Positions 10,940 through 20,059 of a stretch of DNA of 64,000 nt are shown here, in pieces. The first letter of the stretch is position 1. Each line of letters starts with the position of its first letter. Source of the DNA: Nitrobacter sp051535215 (GTDB taxonomy: Bacteria > Pseudomonadota > Alphaproteobacteria > Rhizobiales > Xanthobacteraceae); the NCBI RefSeq assembly GCF_051535215.1, contig NZ_JBPPLY010000005.1, positions 124,001 through 188,000 on the forward strand, in the 5' to 3' direction. Under the pieces are notes generated by a model. It did no database searches. It worked only from the letters and a program-made list of their open reading frames with translations, and was not told the DNA's origin. The translations under genes and the position numbers were made by a program.

Positions 10940-12307
10940 ATGGACATCGGCCGCCGCCATATCCTCGGAGCTTCCGCCGCCGGCGTTGCCGGCGCGCTGG
11001 GGATGCCGCCGGACGCCGCGCGCGCTGCTCCGCTGACATCGACGCTCGGGCGCGACGCGACGCATTCTGGCGTAAAGCCGAATTCACCGGACGACCAGAC
11101 CCGCGCGCTGCAACGAGCGATCGACGAGGCGGCCCGCGCCAACGCGCCGCTCGCGCTGCCGCCCGGCGTCTATCGGACCGGGGCGCTGCGGCTCGCCAAC
11201 GGCTCGCAACTTATCGGCGTGCGCGGCGCGACCACGCTGATGTTCACGGGCGGCACATCGCTGCTGACGAGTGAGGGCGCCGACCATATCGGGATCAGCA
11301 ATCTCACGCTTGCCGGCGGCGGCATTCCCCTGCCCGAGCGGCGCGGCCTGGTCCATTGCCTTGGCGGGCGCGACCTGCGGATTGTACATTGCGAAATCAC
11401 CGGCAGCGGCCGCAACGGCATCTGGCTCGAGAACGCCGCGGGCGAGATCTGCGGCAACATCATCGAGAAAACCGCGACCACCGCGATCGTCTCGTTCGAC
11501 GCGCTCGGGCTGACGGTTGCACGCAACACCATTCTCGACGCCAACGACAACGGCATCGAGATCCTGCGCACCGCGATCGGCGACGACGGCTCGATCGTCA
11601 CCGGCAACCGGATCGAACATATCAAGGCCGGCCCCGGCGGCTCCGGCCAGCACGGCAACGCCATCAACGCCTTCCGTGCCGGCAACGTCATCGTCAGCGG
11701 CAACCGCATCAGCGATTGCGACTACTCGGCCGTGCGCGGCAACTCCGCCTCCAACATCCAGATCACCGGCAACAGCGTCAGCGGCGTGCGTGAGGTGGCG
11801 CTGTATTCAGAGTTCGCCTTCGAGGGCGCGGTGATCGCCAACAACACCGTGGACGGCGCCGCCGTCGGGGTCTCCGTCTGCAACTTCAACGAGGGTGGCA
11901 GGCTTGCGGTCGTGCAAGGCAACATCATCCGCAACCTGTTGCCGAAGCGCCCGATCGGCACCGCCCCCGACGACGATGCTGGCATCGGCATCTATGTCGA
12001 AGCCGATACATCCGTTATCGGCAACGTCATCGAGAACGCGCCGTCGTTCGGCATCGTGGCCGGCTGGGGCAAGTATCTGCGCGACGTCGCGATCACCGGC
12101 AATATCATCCGCAAGACCTTCATCGGCATCGGCGTTTCGGTGGTGGACGGCGCCGGAACGGCGCTAGTGGGCAACAACGTAATTTCGGATGCGCCGCGCG
12201 GCGCGGTGGTCGGCCTCGACCACGCCAGGCCGATGACACCGGACCTTGCCGCCGATGGCGCCGCCAAATACGCGCAGGTCGCGATCGGCACCAACCTGGT
12301 GCGTTGA
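10940..12307 (+). CDS. TAT-exported parallel beta-helix repeat protein (TIGR03808-like)
   Basis: The protein (455 residues) begins MDIGRRHILGASAAGVAGAL, a twin-arginine signal, so it folds before export. The rest is a series of about 25-residue repeats of the GNxIxxxxxxGI type (for example VARNTILDANDNGIEI and VIVSGNRISDCDYSAVRG), predicting a right-handed parallel beta-helix as in pectate-lyase-like or carbohydrate-acting proteins. It fits the family I know as the twin-arginine-translocated repeat protein TIGR03808. The frame can extend to 10913, but ATG 10940 places the RR motif correctly. No catalytic residues can be assigned. Confidence 0.8.
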   Translation: MDIGRRHILGASAAGVAGALGMPPDAARAAPLTSTLGRDATHSGVKPNSPDDQTRALQRAIDEAARANAPLALPPGVYRTGALRLANGSQLIGVRGATTLMFTGGTSLLTSEGADHIGISNLTLAGGGIPLPERRGLVHCLGGRDLRIVHCEITGSGRNGIWLENAAGEICGNIIEKTATTAIVSFDALGLTVARNTILDANDNGIEILRTAIGDDGSIVTGNRIEHIKAGPGGSGQHGNAINAFRAGNVIVSGNRISDCDYSAVRGNSASNIQITGNSVSGVREVALYSEFAFEGAVIANNTVDGAAVGVSVCNFNEGGRLAVVQGNIIRNLLPKRPIGTAPDDDAGIGIYVEADTSVIGNVIENAPSFGIVAGWGKYLRDVAITGNIIRKTFIGIGVSVVDGAGTALVGNNVISDAPRGAVVGLDHARPMTPDLAADGAAKYAQVAIGTNLVR

Positions 12308-12377
12308 ATTCAGGCCGGCTCACATGAGCCCGCGTCCCTGAGGCAGGCTCTCGATTAAAGCTCCACCGAAGCGACCG

Positions 12378-12896
12378 CTACAGGGCGTTATAGCGCAGCA
12401 TCGGATAGCGTTCCTGGAAAGTAAGCTGGCCGGACACGATAGCCGCCGACATTCCGGCACTCGATGCCGTTTGCTCTTCCGCCGGCGCGTCGTCGTTCGC
12501 CTCGACCAACGTATCTTCCGGCAGCGACACGATCGATGTCAGCGCCGCATGCACGGCCGCGGTTCCGAGCTGCCGGGCCGTCAACTGTCCAGGCTCATCC
12601 TGCGTGATGGGAGAGGTCTCCGCAGGCCGATCGAGGCGCGACCGATCGATCGTCTGATCGTCCGGCGTCGCCTCGCGCCGTGCCAGCGCTCGCCAGGTTT
12701 CGACGGCCGTCTTCGCCTCAATGACGTTTTCCATGAAGGCGTGCTCGGAATGAAAGCGGCGCCACCGTCCGCTTTCATAAAGTTCGATGAGATAGTCGAG
12801 CCGCTGTTCGGCGATCCTGCACCAGCGATCGAGGATGTGCTGAGCGTAGTCCTGAACATGCCTTTGGGCGAGCCCGGCGTCGTTTCGTTGAGTCAT
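12378..12896 (-). CDS. Small soluble protein of unknown function (TIGR03809-like)
   Basis: ATG 12896 gives a 172-residue protein. The first 80 residues (QRHVQDYAQHILDRWCRIAE, then LIELYESGRWRRFHSEHAFMEN) are helical and well-formed; the C-terminal half is acidic and low in complexity. The N-terminal part resembles a short alphaproteobacterial family of unknown role that I associate with TIGR03809; this identification is from memory and uncertain. Frame continuation to 13112 crosses non-protein-like sequence and the hairpin region, so the longer start is rejected. It is convergent with the TAT beta-helix gene. Confidence 0.65.
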   Translation of the reverse strand: MTQRNDAGLAQRHVQDYAQHILDRWCRIAEQRLDYLIELYESGRWRRFHSEHAFMENVIEAKTAVETWRALARREATPDDQTIDRSRLDRPAETSPITQDEPGQLTARQLGTAAVHAALTSIVSLPEDTLVEANDDAPAEEQTASSAGMSAAIVSGQLTFQERYPMLRYNAL

Positions 12897-13080
12897 GGGA
12901 CAGTCCGCAAGGGGGAGAACGGACGCAGACGCAACGAACGAATCATTCAAATGACTGTCGGATATTCTGTGGAAAACTTTGGCGAAGTCCAGCACTTTGT
13001 GGCACGAATATGACGCCGCCGGCACGGGTTTACACGGATGCGGTTGTCGCGGCGGTTCGGAAAGGTCGCTGAAACGAAGA

Positions 13081-13110
13081 GACCCGCCCGGGGGGACAAC
13101 CGGGCGGGTC
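13081..13110 (-). terminator. GC-rich hairpin, candidate terminator for the protease operon
   Basis: GACCCGCCCGG (13081-13091) pairs perfectly with CCGGGCGGGTC (13100-13110). Read on the minus strand the stem is followed by TCTTCGTTTC, a modest T-rich run, about 145 bp beyond the end of the subtilase gene. It would end the sigma/anti-sigma/protease transcript. Confidence 0.45.
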
Positions 13111-13253
13111 AAGCCATATGGGCGCTGGGGTGGATGGGCGCTCGCGCCTGATATAGCCTCGGGGGAGTTTTGGCTCCCTCATTGCTTGTGTCGTCGCGCC
13201 CGCGAAAAACGTTCAAGGCGGGCGTGAATTTTTTAACGATCTGGAAACACTGA

Positions 13254-15122
13254 TTATTTCGCGGAAGGAGCCGCCACGGGCGGGTCCATGCTTGCCGGCG
13301 CGGGTAACGGCTCGCCCGCAGCGGGCTCAGTCTCGCCGGACGTCGCCGCGGCGGCATCGGATGCCGCGACGGCCGGCGCCGGATTGGACACGGCGATCAC
13401 CGGCGCAGGTTTGTCCGCAGCGGAGACAGCGCCATCTGGCACGGCCTTCACTGCGCCGTACCCGTTCGCCTCGCCGGCCCCGAACAGGTCATCGCGGCCC
13501 GGCGCTCCCAGATCGCGGGCGCTGGTCGTCAGGATGGCGCGGACGTCGGCCGGCTTCAGCGCCGGATTGCGCTCCAGCACCAACGCAGCAAGACCGCTGA
13601 CATAGGCGGCGGAGAACGAGGTGCCCGACGTCATCTGGTATTTTCCGCCGGGCGCGGGAAGGAAGATATCGACGCCGGGAGCCGCGACCGCGATATGGCT
13701 GCCGCGGTTGGAGGCGGCAAACAGACGGTCGTCGACATCGGTCGCGCTGACTGCGATCACACCGGCGTCGGCGGCCGGATAAAGCGGCGGCGATTTCGGA
13801 CCTGCATTGCCGCTCGCGGCCACCATGACGATGCCCTTTGCCGCCACGGCTGCGATGCCGCGCGAGACCAGCGCATCCTTCGGGCCGGCAAAGCTCATGT
13901 TGACGATCTGCGCCCCGTGAGCAGCCGCGTAGTCCAGACTCCTGAGGATCGTGAACGACGTGCTCTCGGCAGCGCCCTGCGTCACGCCGAAAGCGCGGAT
14001 CGCGAGAATCCTGGCGGCCGGCGCACTCCCCATCAGCCGCGCATGGGCGGCGATCGCGCCGGCGATGCCGGTGCCGTGCACGTGCGCCCCGGCCCTCGCA
14101 TCGAGGGCATCGAAACTCCCGGCGATCGAGCCGGCCAGTTCAGGGTGATCGGCGTCGATCGCGGAATCGATCACCGCGACGATGATGCCTTTGCCGTGCG
14201 CCAGCGTATGCGCCTCCGGAAGCCTCAGCTTTGCCAGCGCATATTGCGCGGGGTCGCCTTCGGCGACCGCGGCCGCCGTGTTCTGATCCTGCAGGACGTA
14301 ACGGAAATTCGGCTGCACCGAGCGGACGGCTGCATCGGCGCGCAATTCGGCCTGCACCTGCTCAACCGGACGCTGGCCGACGATGCGGAACAGGCTGACC
14401 GTGCTGCCGGTCAGCGGAAAATCCTGGGAGTTGATACGTTGAAGCCGGTGCCTTCGCGCCAACGCAGCGAGTTGTGCATCAGGCATGGCGGCGGTTTCGG
14501 CGACGATCTGGCCCGGCAGATAGTTGCGCTGCGCAGCAGTCTGTCGCGGGTCGCGGCGAGGTCCGCTGTTCTGATCCTGCGGCGGCGGACCATTGCCTCC
14601 GAGGTCGGCAACGAACGGACGGCCGTTGCATTCGCCGCTCATCAGGCCGTCGCCGCGCGCGCAAACCGGATAGGTGTTGGGCGTGTAGCGGATATAGGAG
14701 ATGCCTGATGCGGTGACGGCGGTGACCGGCTTCCGTGGTTTCGGCTCGCGGTCAACGGTCTTGCGGCGCGGCGGACGCGACCGCCCGCCGTCGTTCGCCG
14801 GGGCGTCCTCTCGTTCGATGACACGGTAGGGAGCTTCGACATAGGGGGCTTCGATCACACTGAGCGGCAGTCCATAACCCAACCCGCCGTAACCCAGCCC
14901 GATGCCACGATGGCCCCAGCCCGGATGGTAGCCGCCACCCATCCCGCCGCGTCCGGCCGTTATGCCGTCGCGCGATCCGAACGCCGCAGCGCCTCTGGAT
15001 CCTCCTTGCATGATGGTTTGCGCGTGAACTGTGAGAGCACCGAATCCCGCGAGCCCGCACAGACCCGTCACCGCGGCGAGCACGGCGCTCCATCTCGTTA
15101 CGCTCGTCGCGCGCCGACGCAT
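13254..15122 (-). CDS. Secreted subtilisin-like (S8) serine protease with propeptide domain
   Basis: A 622-residue protein. There is a signal-like N-terminus (VLAAVTGLCGLAGFGALTVHAQ), then a low-complexity Gly/Pro/Arg-rich segment and a short Cys-containing region (residues about 150-170). A propeptide-like domain (about 205-278, ending VRSVQPNFRYVLQ) precedes the peptidase domain. Catalytic residues are Asp319 (VAVIDSAID), His349 (HVHGTGIAG), oxyanion Asn439 (AASGNAG) and Ser502 (SGTSFSAAYVSG). The C-terminal 60 residues are Ala/Pro-rich. It is third in an operon after the ECF sigma and anti-sigma genes, 9 bp after the latter, so it probably acts in or reports to that regulatory circuit. Confidence 0.88.
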   Translation of the reverse strand: MRRRATSVTRWSAVLAAVTGLCGLAGFGALTVHAQTIMQGGSRGAAAFGSRDGITAGRGGMGGGYHPGWGHRGIGLGYGGLGYGLPLSVIEAPYVEAPYRVIEREDAPANDGGRSRPPRRKTVDREPKPRKPVTAVTASGISYIRYTPNTYPVCARGDGLMSGECNGRPFVADLGGNGPPPQDQNSGPRRDPRQTAAQRNYLPGQIVAETAAMPDAQLAALARRHRLQRINSQDFPLTGSTVSLFRIVGQRPVEQVQAELRADAAVRSVQPNFRYVLQDQNTAAAVAEGDPAQYALAKLRLPEAHTLAHGKGIIVAVIDSAIDADHPELAGSIAGSFDALDARAGAHVHGTGIAGAIAAHARLMGSAPAARILAIRAFGVTQGAAESTSFTILRSLDYAAAHGAQIVNMSFAGPKDALVSRGIAAVAAKGIVMVAASGNAGPKSPPLYPAADAGVIAVSATDVDDRLFAASNRGSHIAVAAPGVDIFLPAPGGKYQMTSGTSFSAAYVSGLAALVLERNPALKPADVRAILTTSARDLGAPGRDDLFGAGEANGYGAVKAVPDGAVSAADKPAPVIAVSNPAPAVAASDAAAATSGETEPAAGEPLPAPASMDPPVAAPSAK

Positions 15123-15131
15123 CGCCCGATC

Positions 15132-15827
15132 CTATTGAGCCGGAACGGCGAGATTGACGATCTTCTCACTCTGAAGCCTGCTGATCAGGTCGCCGGAGTC
15201 CTTCGGCGCCCTGCCGTCAAAACGCAACTGGAACAGGCCGCCTCTTGATACCGAAACGATCGTCGCCTGATAGGCATCGAGCAGCGCGCTGATATCTGAC
15301 ATGCGCGCGTCCGGTGCGAACCGCACCAGCACTTGCGGACTCGAGTCGGTGGCCAGTCCGCGGGTCATCGGTGTGTTTTCCGCACGATGCGACGCGGTCT
15401 GGAACGAATGGCCTCCGTCCCTCGCCAGCATCGCGGCGATCACGCCGGCCTGAAGCAGGACGACGAGCCCGCCGATCGCACCGCTTGCGGCCAGCATGCG
15501 CGGCGAAAGTCCCGCGAGGAATTGCGAGATCCGCGCCGACAGGCCGCGCGACATCGAAGCGCTGCGCACCGGCTCGGCATCGATCGCGGCAAACAGTTTT
15601 TGCATCGGACGAACAGACGGCGCGCCCAGACTTTCATTCAGCGAAATGGTTTCGACATACTCCTGCTGGATGACCGAATACTGCTTCGCGAGCGCCGGAT
15701 CCCGCGCCAGCGCCTGCTCGACCCGACGCGCATCGCGGGCACTCAGCGTTCCGGCCGCGTGCCACGGCAGCAGGGCCTCGATGTCGTCAGGTCCAGCCTC
15801 AACGATCTTCTTGTTCGCCGCCATCAT
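15132..15827 (-). CDS. Membrane anti-sigma factor with propeptide-like periplasmic domain
   Basis: ATG 15827 gives 231 residues and a 4-bp overlap (ATGA) with the sigma gene; ATG 15824 is the alternative. Residues 14-60 (DDIEALLPWHAAGTLSARDA...) are helical and typical of anti-sigma N-termini without an HxxxCxxC zinc site. A single membrane helix is at about 111-134. Residues 164-231 (PQVLVRFAPDARMSDISALL ... LISRLQSEKIVNLAVP) have the pattern of a subtilase propeptide (I9-like) domain and parallel the propeptide of the adjacent S8 protease. The protein would hold the sigma factor at the membrane and expose this domain to the periplasm; cleavage by the protease is inference. Confidence 0.8.
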   Translation of the reverse strand: MMAANKKIVEAGPDDIEALLPWHAAGTLSARDARRVEQALARDPALAKQYSVIQQEYVETISLNESLGAPSVRPMQKLFAAIDAEPVRSASMSRGLSARISQFLAGLSPRMLAASGAIGGLVVLLQAGVIAAMLARDGGHSFQTASHRAENTPMTRGLATDSSPQVLVRFAPDARMSDISALLDAYQATIVSVSRGGLFQLRFDGRAPKDSGDLISRLQSEKIVNLAVPAQ

Positions 15828-16393
15828 GGCCAACCTCGTTCTATGCCGGCTGCCTTCAGCAGACCGGCCAGCTTCTTGCGCGCATAGAATAGTCGCGTCT
15901 TCACCGTGTTCTCGGGAATCCCGACGATCTCGGCGACCTCTTCCACCGATTTCTCGTGGTAATAAACAAGATCGACGATTTCCCGGTGTTCCGCCGAAAG
16001 CCGCGTCAGGCACTCACGCAATGCGTTACTCGTATCCTTCTTCTGGACCGTCACTTCGGGATCGTCGGATTGATCCTCGATCGCGTTGGCGGCCTCATCG
16101 TCCAGTTCGGCATCCTTCCTGCGGCGCAGCGCCGACAGGGCCTTGAAGCGCGTAATGGCCAATAGCCATGTGGAGACGGCGGATCGGCCCTCGAACTTGC
16201 CGGCCTGGCGCCAGACATCGAGAAAGACCTCGCTGACAAGATCTTCCGCGACCTGTTCGTTTCTCACGAGCCTCAGTCCAAAACGAAAGACTCTGACGTG
16301 GTGCCGCCCATACAGCACCTGCATGGCGAGGCGGTCGCCTTGAGCGATCCGGGCGATCAGGGTCTCATCCGATGCCGCCTGTGCCGCACTCAC
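15824..16393 (-). CDS. ECF-type RNA polymerase sigma factor
   Basis: A 189-residue sigma-70 family protein with region 2 (LYGRHHVRVFRFGLRLVRNEQVAEDLVSEVFLDVWRQ, written here in pieces: RFGLRLVRNEQVAEDLV then SEVFLDVWRQ) and region 4 (LTRLSAEHREIVDLVYYHE followed by the helix-turn-helix IVGIPENTVKTRLFYARKKL). There is no region 1 or 3, as in ECF factors. It is first of a three-gene operon with its anti-sigma factor and a secreted protease. It is probably autoregulated, but I could not pick out a matching promoter with confidence in the 570 bp upstream. Confidence 0.92.
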   Translation of the reverse strand: MSAAQAASDETLIARIAQGDRLAMQVLYGRHHVRVFRFGLRLVRNEQVAEDLVSEVFLDVWRQAGKFEGRSAVSTWLLAITRFKALSALRRRKDAELDDEAANAIEDQSDDPEVTVQKKDTSNALRECLTRLSAEHREIVDLVYYHEKSVEEVAEIVGIPENTVKTRLFYARKKLAGLLKAAGIERGWP

Positions 16394-16963
16394 TGGCCGT
16401 CTCGCAGAATTGGTCGGCGTTGCAGGGCTAAAGGTTCGACTGGCAAGGCAAATCTTCTCAAATTGTCGGCATCGGTGATCAGGCAGGCTTGTGGTCTGAT
16501 TCTAACGTCTGCATCCCAGCGCGGGAGGATTTGTAAATGCGAGAGGACCACGAGCAATAAAATACAAGCCTGGCGGAGGATTTTGAATCTGGGTTCAGGC
16601 GATACGCCAGCGACGCGGGGTAGCATTCCACCAAGGTTGAGCCTGAATCAGCGGAAAGGGCAAGGCATCCGCCCTGCCCTGGAAGAGGATCACGATATAA
16701 AGCTGGCCTGACCGCGGGCCGTGAACCTCGCCTCCGCCCGGACAGGCGAAAATTCCCTTGCAGAAATAACCTGTTAACAATACCGCCACCTCTCCCCGCC
16801 AGCCAAAAGATACCAAACCTAAAGGCTTTTCCCGGTAGACTCCATCAAGCTGCGTCATCGACCGGCGCTTCTGATCTACGCTTACCCGTACCGTTCCGAT
16901 CGCGATTCGGATCCAGGCGAAGAATGTCGCTGCGTACGATGTGGGAACTCTAGGATAGAGCCA
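16394..16963. other. Intergenic region between divergent sigma and DUF2336 genes
   Basis: A 570-bp stretch with no credible gene. The frames on both strands have coding-unlike composition, and the long minus-strand frame through it is antisense to the DUF2336 gene. It should hold the promoters for the sigma operon (minus) and the DUF2336 gene (plus). No clear LexA, EcfG or inverted-repeat operator is visible. Confidence 0.5.
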
Positions 16964-18073
16964 ATGGCTTCCAAATCGGCCGTCTCCTCCGCAAGTCTGC
17001 TCGACGAACTTCAGACTGTTCTCGCCCATGGCACCGTTGCGCGGCGGGTCGAAACGCTGCGGCGCGTCACCGACCTGTTCCTGAACAACGCGGTCGACTA
17101 TTCCGACGAACAGATCACCGTCTTTGACGACGTGTTCAATTGCCTCATCCGCCATATCGAGACTTCGGCGAAAGCATTGCTCGCCAGACGTCTCGCTCCC
17201 ATTGCCAAGGCTCCGCCGCAGATCATTCACGCGCTGGCCTTCGACGATCTGATCGAAATCGCCGCGCCCGTGCTGTCGTTGTCCGAACGGCTCGGTGACG
17301 ATGCGCTGGTCGAGAACGCCCGCAGCAAGAGCCAGGCGCATCTGCTGGCCATTTCGACACGGAAAGTCCTGAGCGGCGCTGTCACCGATGTTCTGGTGGA
17401 GCGAGGCAACGACGAGGTCGTCAAAAGCACCGTCAACAATCCGGGCGCGGAATTCTCCGAGCAAGGTTTCACGCGCCTCGTCGCACGCGCCGAGGCCGAC
17501 GACGACATCGCGATCTGCGTCGGAAAGCGGCGGCCGTCGATCCCACGTCATCATTATCTCAAGCTGATCGCAAAGGCCTCCGCCTCGGTGAAGGCCCGTC
17601 TCGCCGCGGCAAACCCGGACCGGGTGAACGATGTTTCGGTCGCCGTCAGCGAAGTGGCACAACGGGCGCGTTCGGCGCCGGCGGCCATCAGCGAGGATAC
17701 GACCATTGCACACGGACTGGTCAGGTCTCTCTACGAAGACGGACGGCTCGATGAAAAAGAAGTTGCTTCATTTGCAAAAGCCGGGAAGTTCGACGAAACC
17801 AACGCCGCTATCGCCTGCCTCGCCAAAGTCTCGGTCGCCGTCGCCGAGAAAATGATGATCGAATCCAAAACCGAGGGCGTGCTCATTCTCGCGAAAGTCA
17901 GCGGGCTGTCCTGGCCGACCGTCAAAACCATCATCAACATGCGCAGGGATCTCGCGGATATCGAGGTGACGGATATCAATGCCGCGGAGCAGACCTACGA
18001 ACGTCTGCGCCCTTCCACGGCGCAGCAGGTGCTGCGTTTTCACCGGACGCAGCAGGCGGCTGACGCCGGCTGA
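16964..18073 (+). CDS. DUF2336 domain protein
   Basis: A 369-residue, mostly helical soluble protein with no signal peptide or membrane segment. The N-terminal LLDELQTVLAHGTVARRVET segment followed by TDLFLNNAVDYSDEQITVFD, and the repeated short helices with LLARRLAPIAKAPPQIIHAL, match the alphaproteobacterial DUF2336 family. Members resemble HEAT-like repeat proteins and some occur near stress or polar-organelle regulators; their biochemical role is unknown. It is transcribed divergently from the ECF sigma operon, so a regulatory link is possible but unproven. Confidence 0.82.
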   Translation: MASKSAVSSASLLDELQTVLAHGTVARRVETLRRVTDLFLNNAVDYSDEQITVFDDVFNCLIRHIETSAKALLARRLAPIAKAPPQIIHALAFDDLIEIAAPVLSLSERLGDDALVENARSKSQAHLLAISTRKVLSGAVTDVLVERGNDEVVKSTVNNPGAEFSEQGFTRLVARAEADDDIAICVGKRRPSIPRHHYLKLIAKASASVKARLAAANPDRVNDVSVAVSEVAQRARSAPAAISEDTTIAHGLVRSLYEDGRLDEKEVASFAKAGKFDETNAAIACLAKVSVAVAEKMMIESKTEGVLILAKVSGLSWPTVKTIINMRRDLADIEVTDINAAEQTYERLRPSTAQQVLRFHRTQQAADAG

Positions 18074-18201
18074 CGTGCGCTGCCCCGGCGGCAATGCCAT
18101 GGTTTCGCCACGGTCGTTGAAATTCCCTTTTTCTGCCCCTGTATGGCCACGCCCGGCGTTTCTTTTGTCGGCCGATCGGCTGACAAAACGGGGAGATTGC
18201 C

Positions 18202-18909
18202 ATGAGCATCAAGGCCAGAGGACGCTCGGCGTTGATCATCGCAGCAGGGCTTTGTTTGGGTTTCGCAGGGCCGATGCGCGCGACCGACAGCGCGGCGGAA
18301 CCGGCCAGTCTGGCCTCCCACGCTGAAAACGCCGGTGCACCGGTCAAGCTCACCAACCATAAGGCGCACAAGCGGCACGCACGAACGCGGAAACCGACCA
18401 AACCGGAAACGAAAGCCGATACGAAAGTTCACGCGGCGACAACCGCTCACGAGACGACGGCAACTGAGGACAGCGACAAGCAGACGCCGCTACCGCCGGC
18501 CGTCGCCGACGCGAATGCCAATGCCGAGATGCCCGGTGCCATCGAAGATTTGCCCAAGACCGAAGCGGGTGCACTCGCCAGCAGTGCCGGCCAGATGCTG
18601 TCCGCCAATCAGGGCGATTCCAAACCGCAAGCCGGCAATGCGAACTCCGCGACTGCCGCGGATATCGTTTCGCCCGACGAACTCAACGAAATCGACCGCG
18701 CCCTGACCGACGACAAGCCGGCTGAAGCTCACCTCGCGCTGGCGTCCATCGACGTCGCGCCACCCGCGAGCAGCGCCGACACCGCAGCACAGGCGGTGAC
18801 GGCGAGCGATAACTCCACCTGGAATCACACCTCCCTGATCGGCAAGATCTTCATCGCCTTCGGCGGGCTGCTCACGCTCGGCTCCGCCGCGCGGATGTTC
18901 ATGGCCTGA
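18202..18909 (+). CDS. Exported Ala/Thr-rich protein with C-terminal membrane helix
   Basis: A 235-residue protein of no recognised family. It begins with a signal-like segment (SALIIAAGLCLGFAGPMRA), then a basic stretch rich in Lys, His and Thr (HKAHKRHARTRKPTKPETKA), then a long Ala/Asp-rich low-complexity region with few bulky hydrophobics. It ends with one hydrophobic helix (IGKIFIAFGGLLTLGSAARMFM). GGGGAG 9 bp before ATG 18202 is a good ribosome site. It may be a periplasmic spacer anchored at both ends; function unknown. Confidence 0.7.
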   Translation: MSIKARGRSALIIAAGLCLGFAGPMRATDSAAEPASLASHAENAGAPVKLTNHKAHKRHARTRKPTKPETKADTKVHAATTAHETTATEDSDKQTPLPPAVADANANAEMPGAIEDLPKTEAGALASSAGQMLSANQGDSKPQAGNANSATAADIVSPDELNEIDRALTDDKPAEAHLALASIDVAPPASSADTAAQAVTASDNSTWNHTSLIGKIFIAFGGLLTLGSAARMFMA

Positions 18910-19107
18910 TCTCGCGTTCGTGCCGCCCCGAAAGCCGGCCGATATTTCCATTCTTCCGCTGCCGCCGGTCCGTCGCTCTCGCCGGACCGGCGTTTTGTAT
19001 CCGAGCCGCAGGCCGCGCAACGCAAACGCAGCCTTGCGGCGTCGCTTGACCGCGGGCACATTGCCAACCGACACACATCCGTCGCGGCATGCAGCGGGAG
19101 AAGCGGG

Positions 19108-19893
19108 ATGGCCATGAGCACGTTCGAGCACATCGTCGTCGAGAGAAAGGACGCGGTCGGCATCATCAGGCTGAACCGGCCGAAAATGCTCAACGCACTG
19201 TCATTCGCGGTGTTTCGTGAAATCGCAACCGCGGTTGACGATTTCGAGGCCGACGACGGCGTCGGCTGCATCCTGATCACCGGCAACGAAAAGGCTTTCG
19301 CCGCCGGCGCCGACATCAAGGAGATGCAGCCGAAAAGCTTCATCGATATATTCAGCGAGGACTTCCAGACGATCGGCAGCAATCGCGTCGCCACCTGCAG
19401 CAAGCCGACCGTGGCGGCGGTAAGCGGCTATGCGCTCGGCGGCGGCTGCGAACTCGCCATGATGTGCGACATCATCATCGCTTCCGACACCGCGAAATTC
19501 GGCCAGCCCGAAATCACGCTCGGCACCATTCCCGGCATCGGCGGCACGCAGCGCCTGACCCGCGCCGTCGGCAAGGCCAAGGCGATGGATCTTTGCCTCA
19601 CCGGTCGGATGATGGACGCGGCGGAAGCCGAGCGGTCGGGACTTGTGAGCCGCGTCGTACCCGTCGACAGACTGATGGACGAGGCGATCGACGCCGCCGA
19701 AAAGATCGCCTCGATGTCCCGTCCTGCCGCGGCGATGGCCAAAAGCGCCGTCAACCGCGCCTTCGAGACGACGCTGTCGGAAGGCATGAACGTCGAACGC
19801 GACCTGTTCCGCTCGACCTTCGCGCTGGAAGACCGCGCCGAAGGCATGGCGGCATTCGTCGAGAAGCGCAAGCCGGACAATAAAAACCGGTAG
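19108..19893 (+). CDS. Enoyl-CoA hydratase (crotonase family)
   Basis: Adds water to trans-2-enoyl-CoA in fatty-acid beta-oxidation. The 261-residue protein has the oxyanion-hole segment KAFAAGADIKEM, the ALGGGCELAMMCDIIIA helix with the first catalytic Glu, and FGQPEITLGTIPGIGGTQRL with the second. Both catalytic glutamates are present, so it is hydratase-like rather than an inactive paralogue. ATG 19108 follows GGGAGAAGCGGG, and ATG 19114 is an alternative. It faces a convergent acyl-CoA hydrolase/transferase gene. Confidence 0.92.
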   Translation: MAMSTFEHIVVERKDAVGIIRLNRPKMLNALSFAVFREIATAVDDFEADDGVGCILITGNEKAFAAGADIKEMQPKSFIDIFSEDFQTIGSNRVATCSKPTVAAVSGYALGGGCELAMMCDIIIASDTAKFGQPEITLGTIPGIGGTQRLTRAVGKAKAMDLCLTGRMMDAAEAERSGLVSRVVPVDRLMDEAIDAAEKIASMSRPAAAMAKSAVNRAFETTLSEGMNVERDLFRSTFALEDRAEGMAAFVEKRKPDNKNR

Positions 19894-19910
19894 ATTGTTC
19901 TCACCGATCA

Positions 19911-19936
19911 GTTGCCCCTGCACACGCGGGGGCAAC
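19911..19936 (+). terminator. Hairpin after enoyl-CoA hydratase
   Basis: GTTGCCCC (19911-19918) pairs with GGGGCAAC (19929-19936), 18 bp after the stop codon and lying between two convergent genes. No strong U-tract follows immediately. A second inverted pair (TATCCATC 19973-19980 with GATGGATA 20005-20012) encloses a run of T and may serve the opposite strand. Confidence 0.4.
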
Positions 19937-20059
19937 GTCAGGCTCTAATGTCATGCGGGAGCTTGATACGCGTATCCATCAATCTTCATGATGATCTTTT
20001 TTTAGATGGATAGCAGATCGTCTGCGCGCTTCGCCCTTTAGCCAGGCCATGGCGACGGC

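Noticed and set aside
16595..17713. Long minus-strand frame overlapping the DUF2336 gene
   Set aside because: It is antisense to a gene with clear family features, has no recognisable domain and is typical of high-GC shadow frames.
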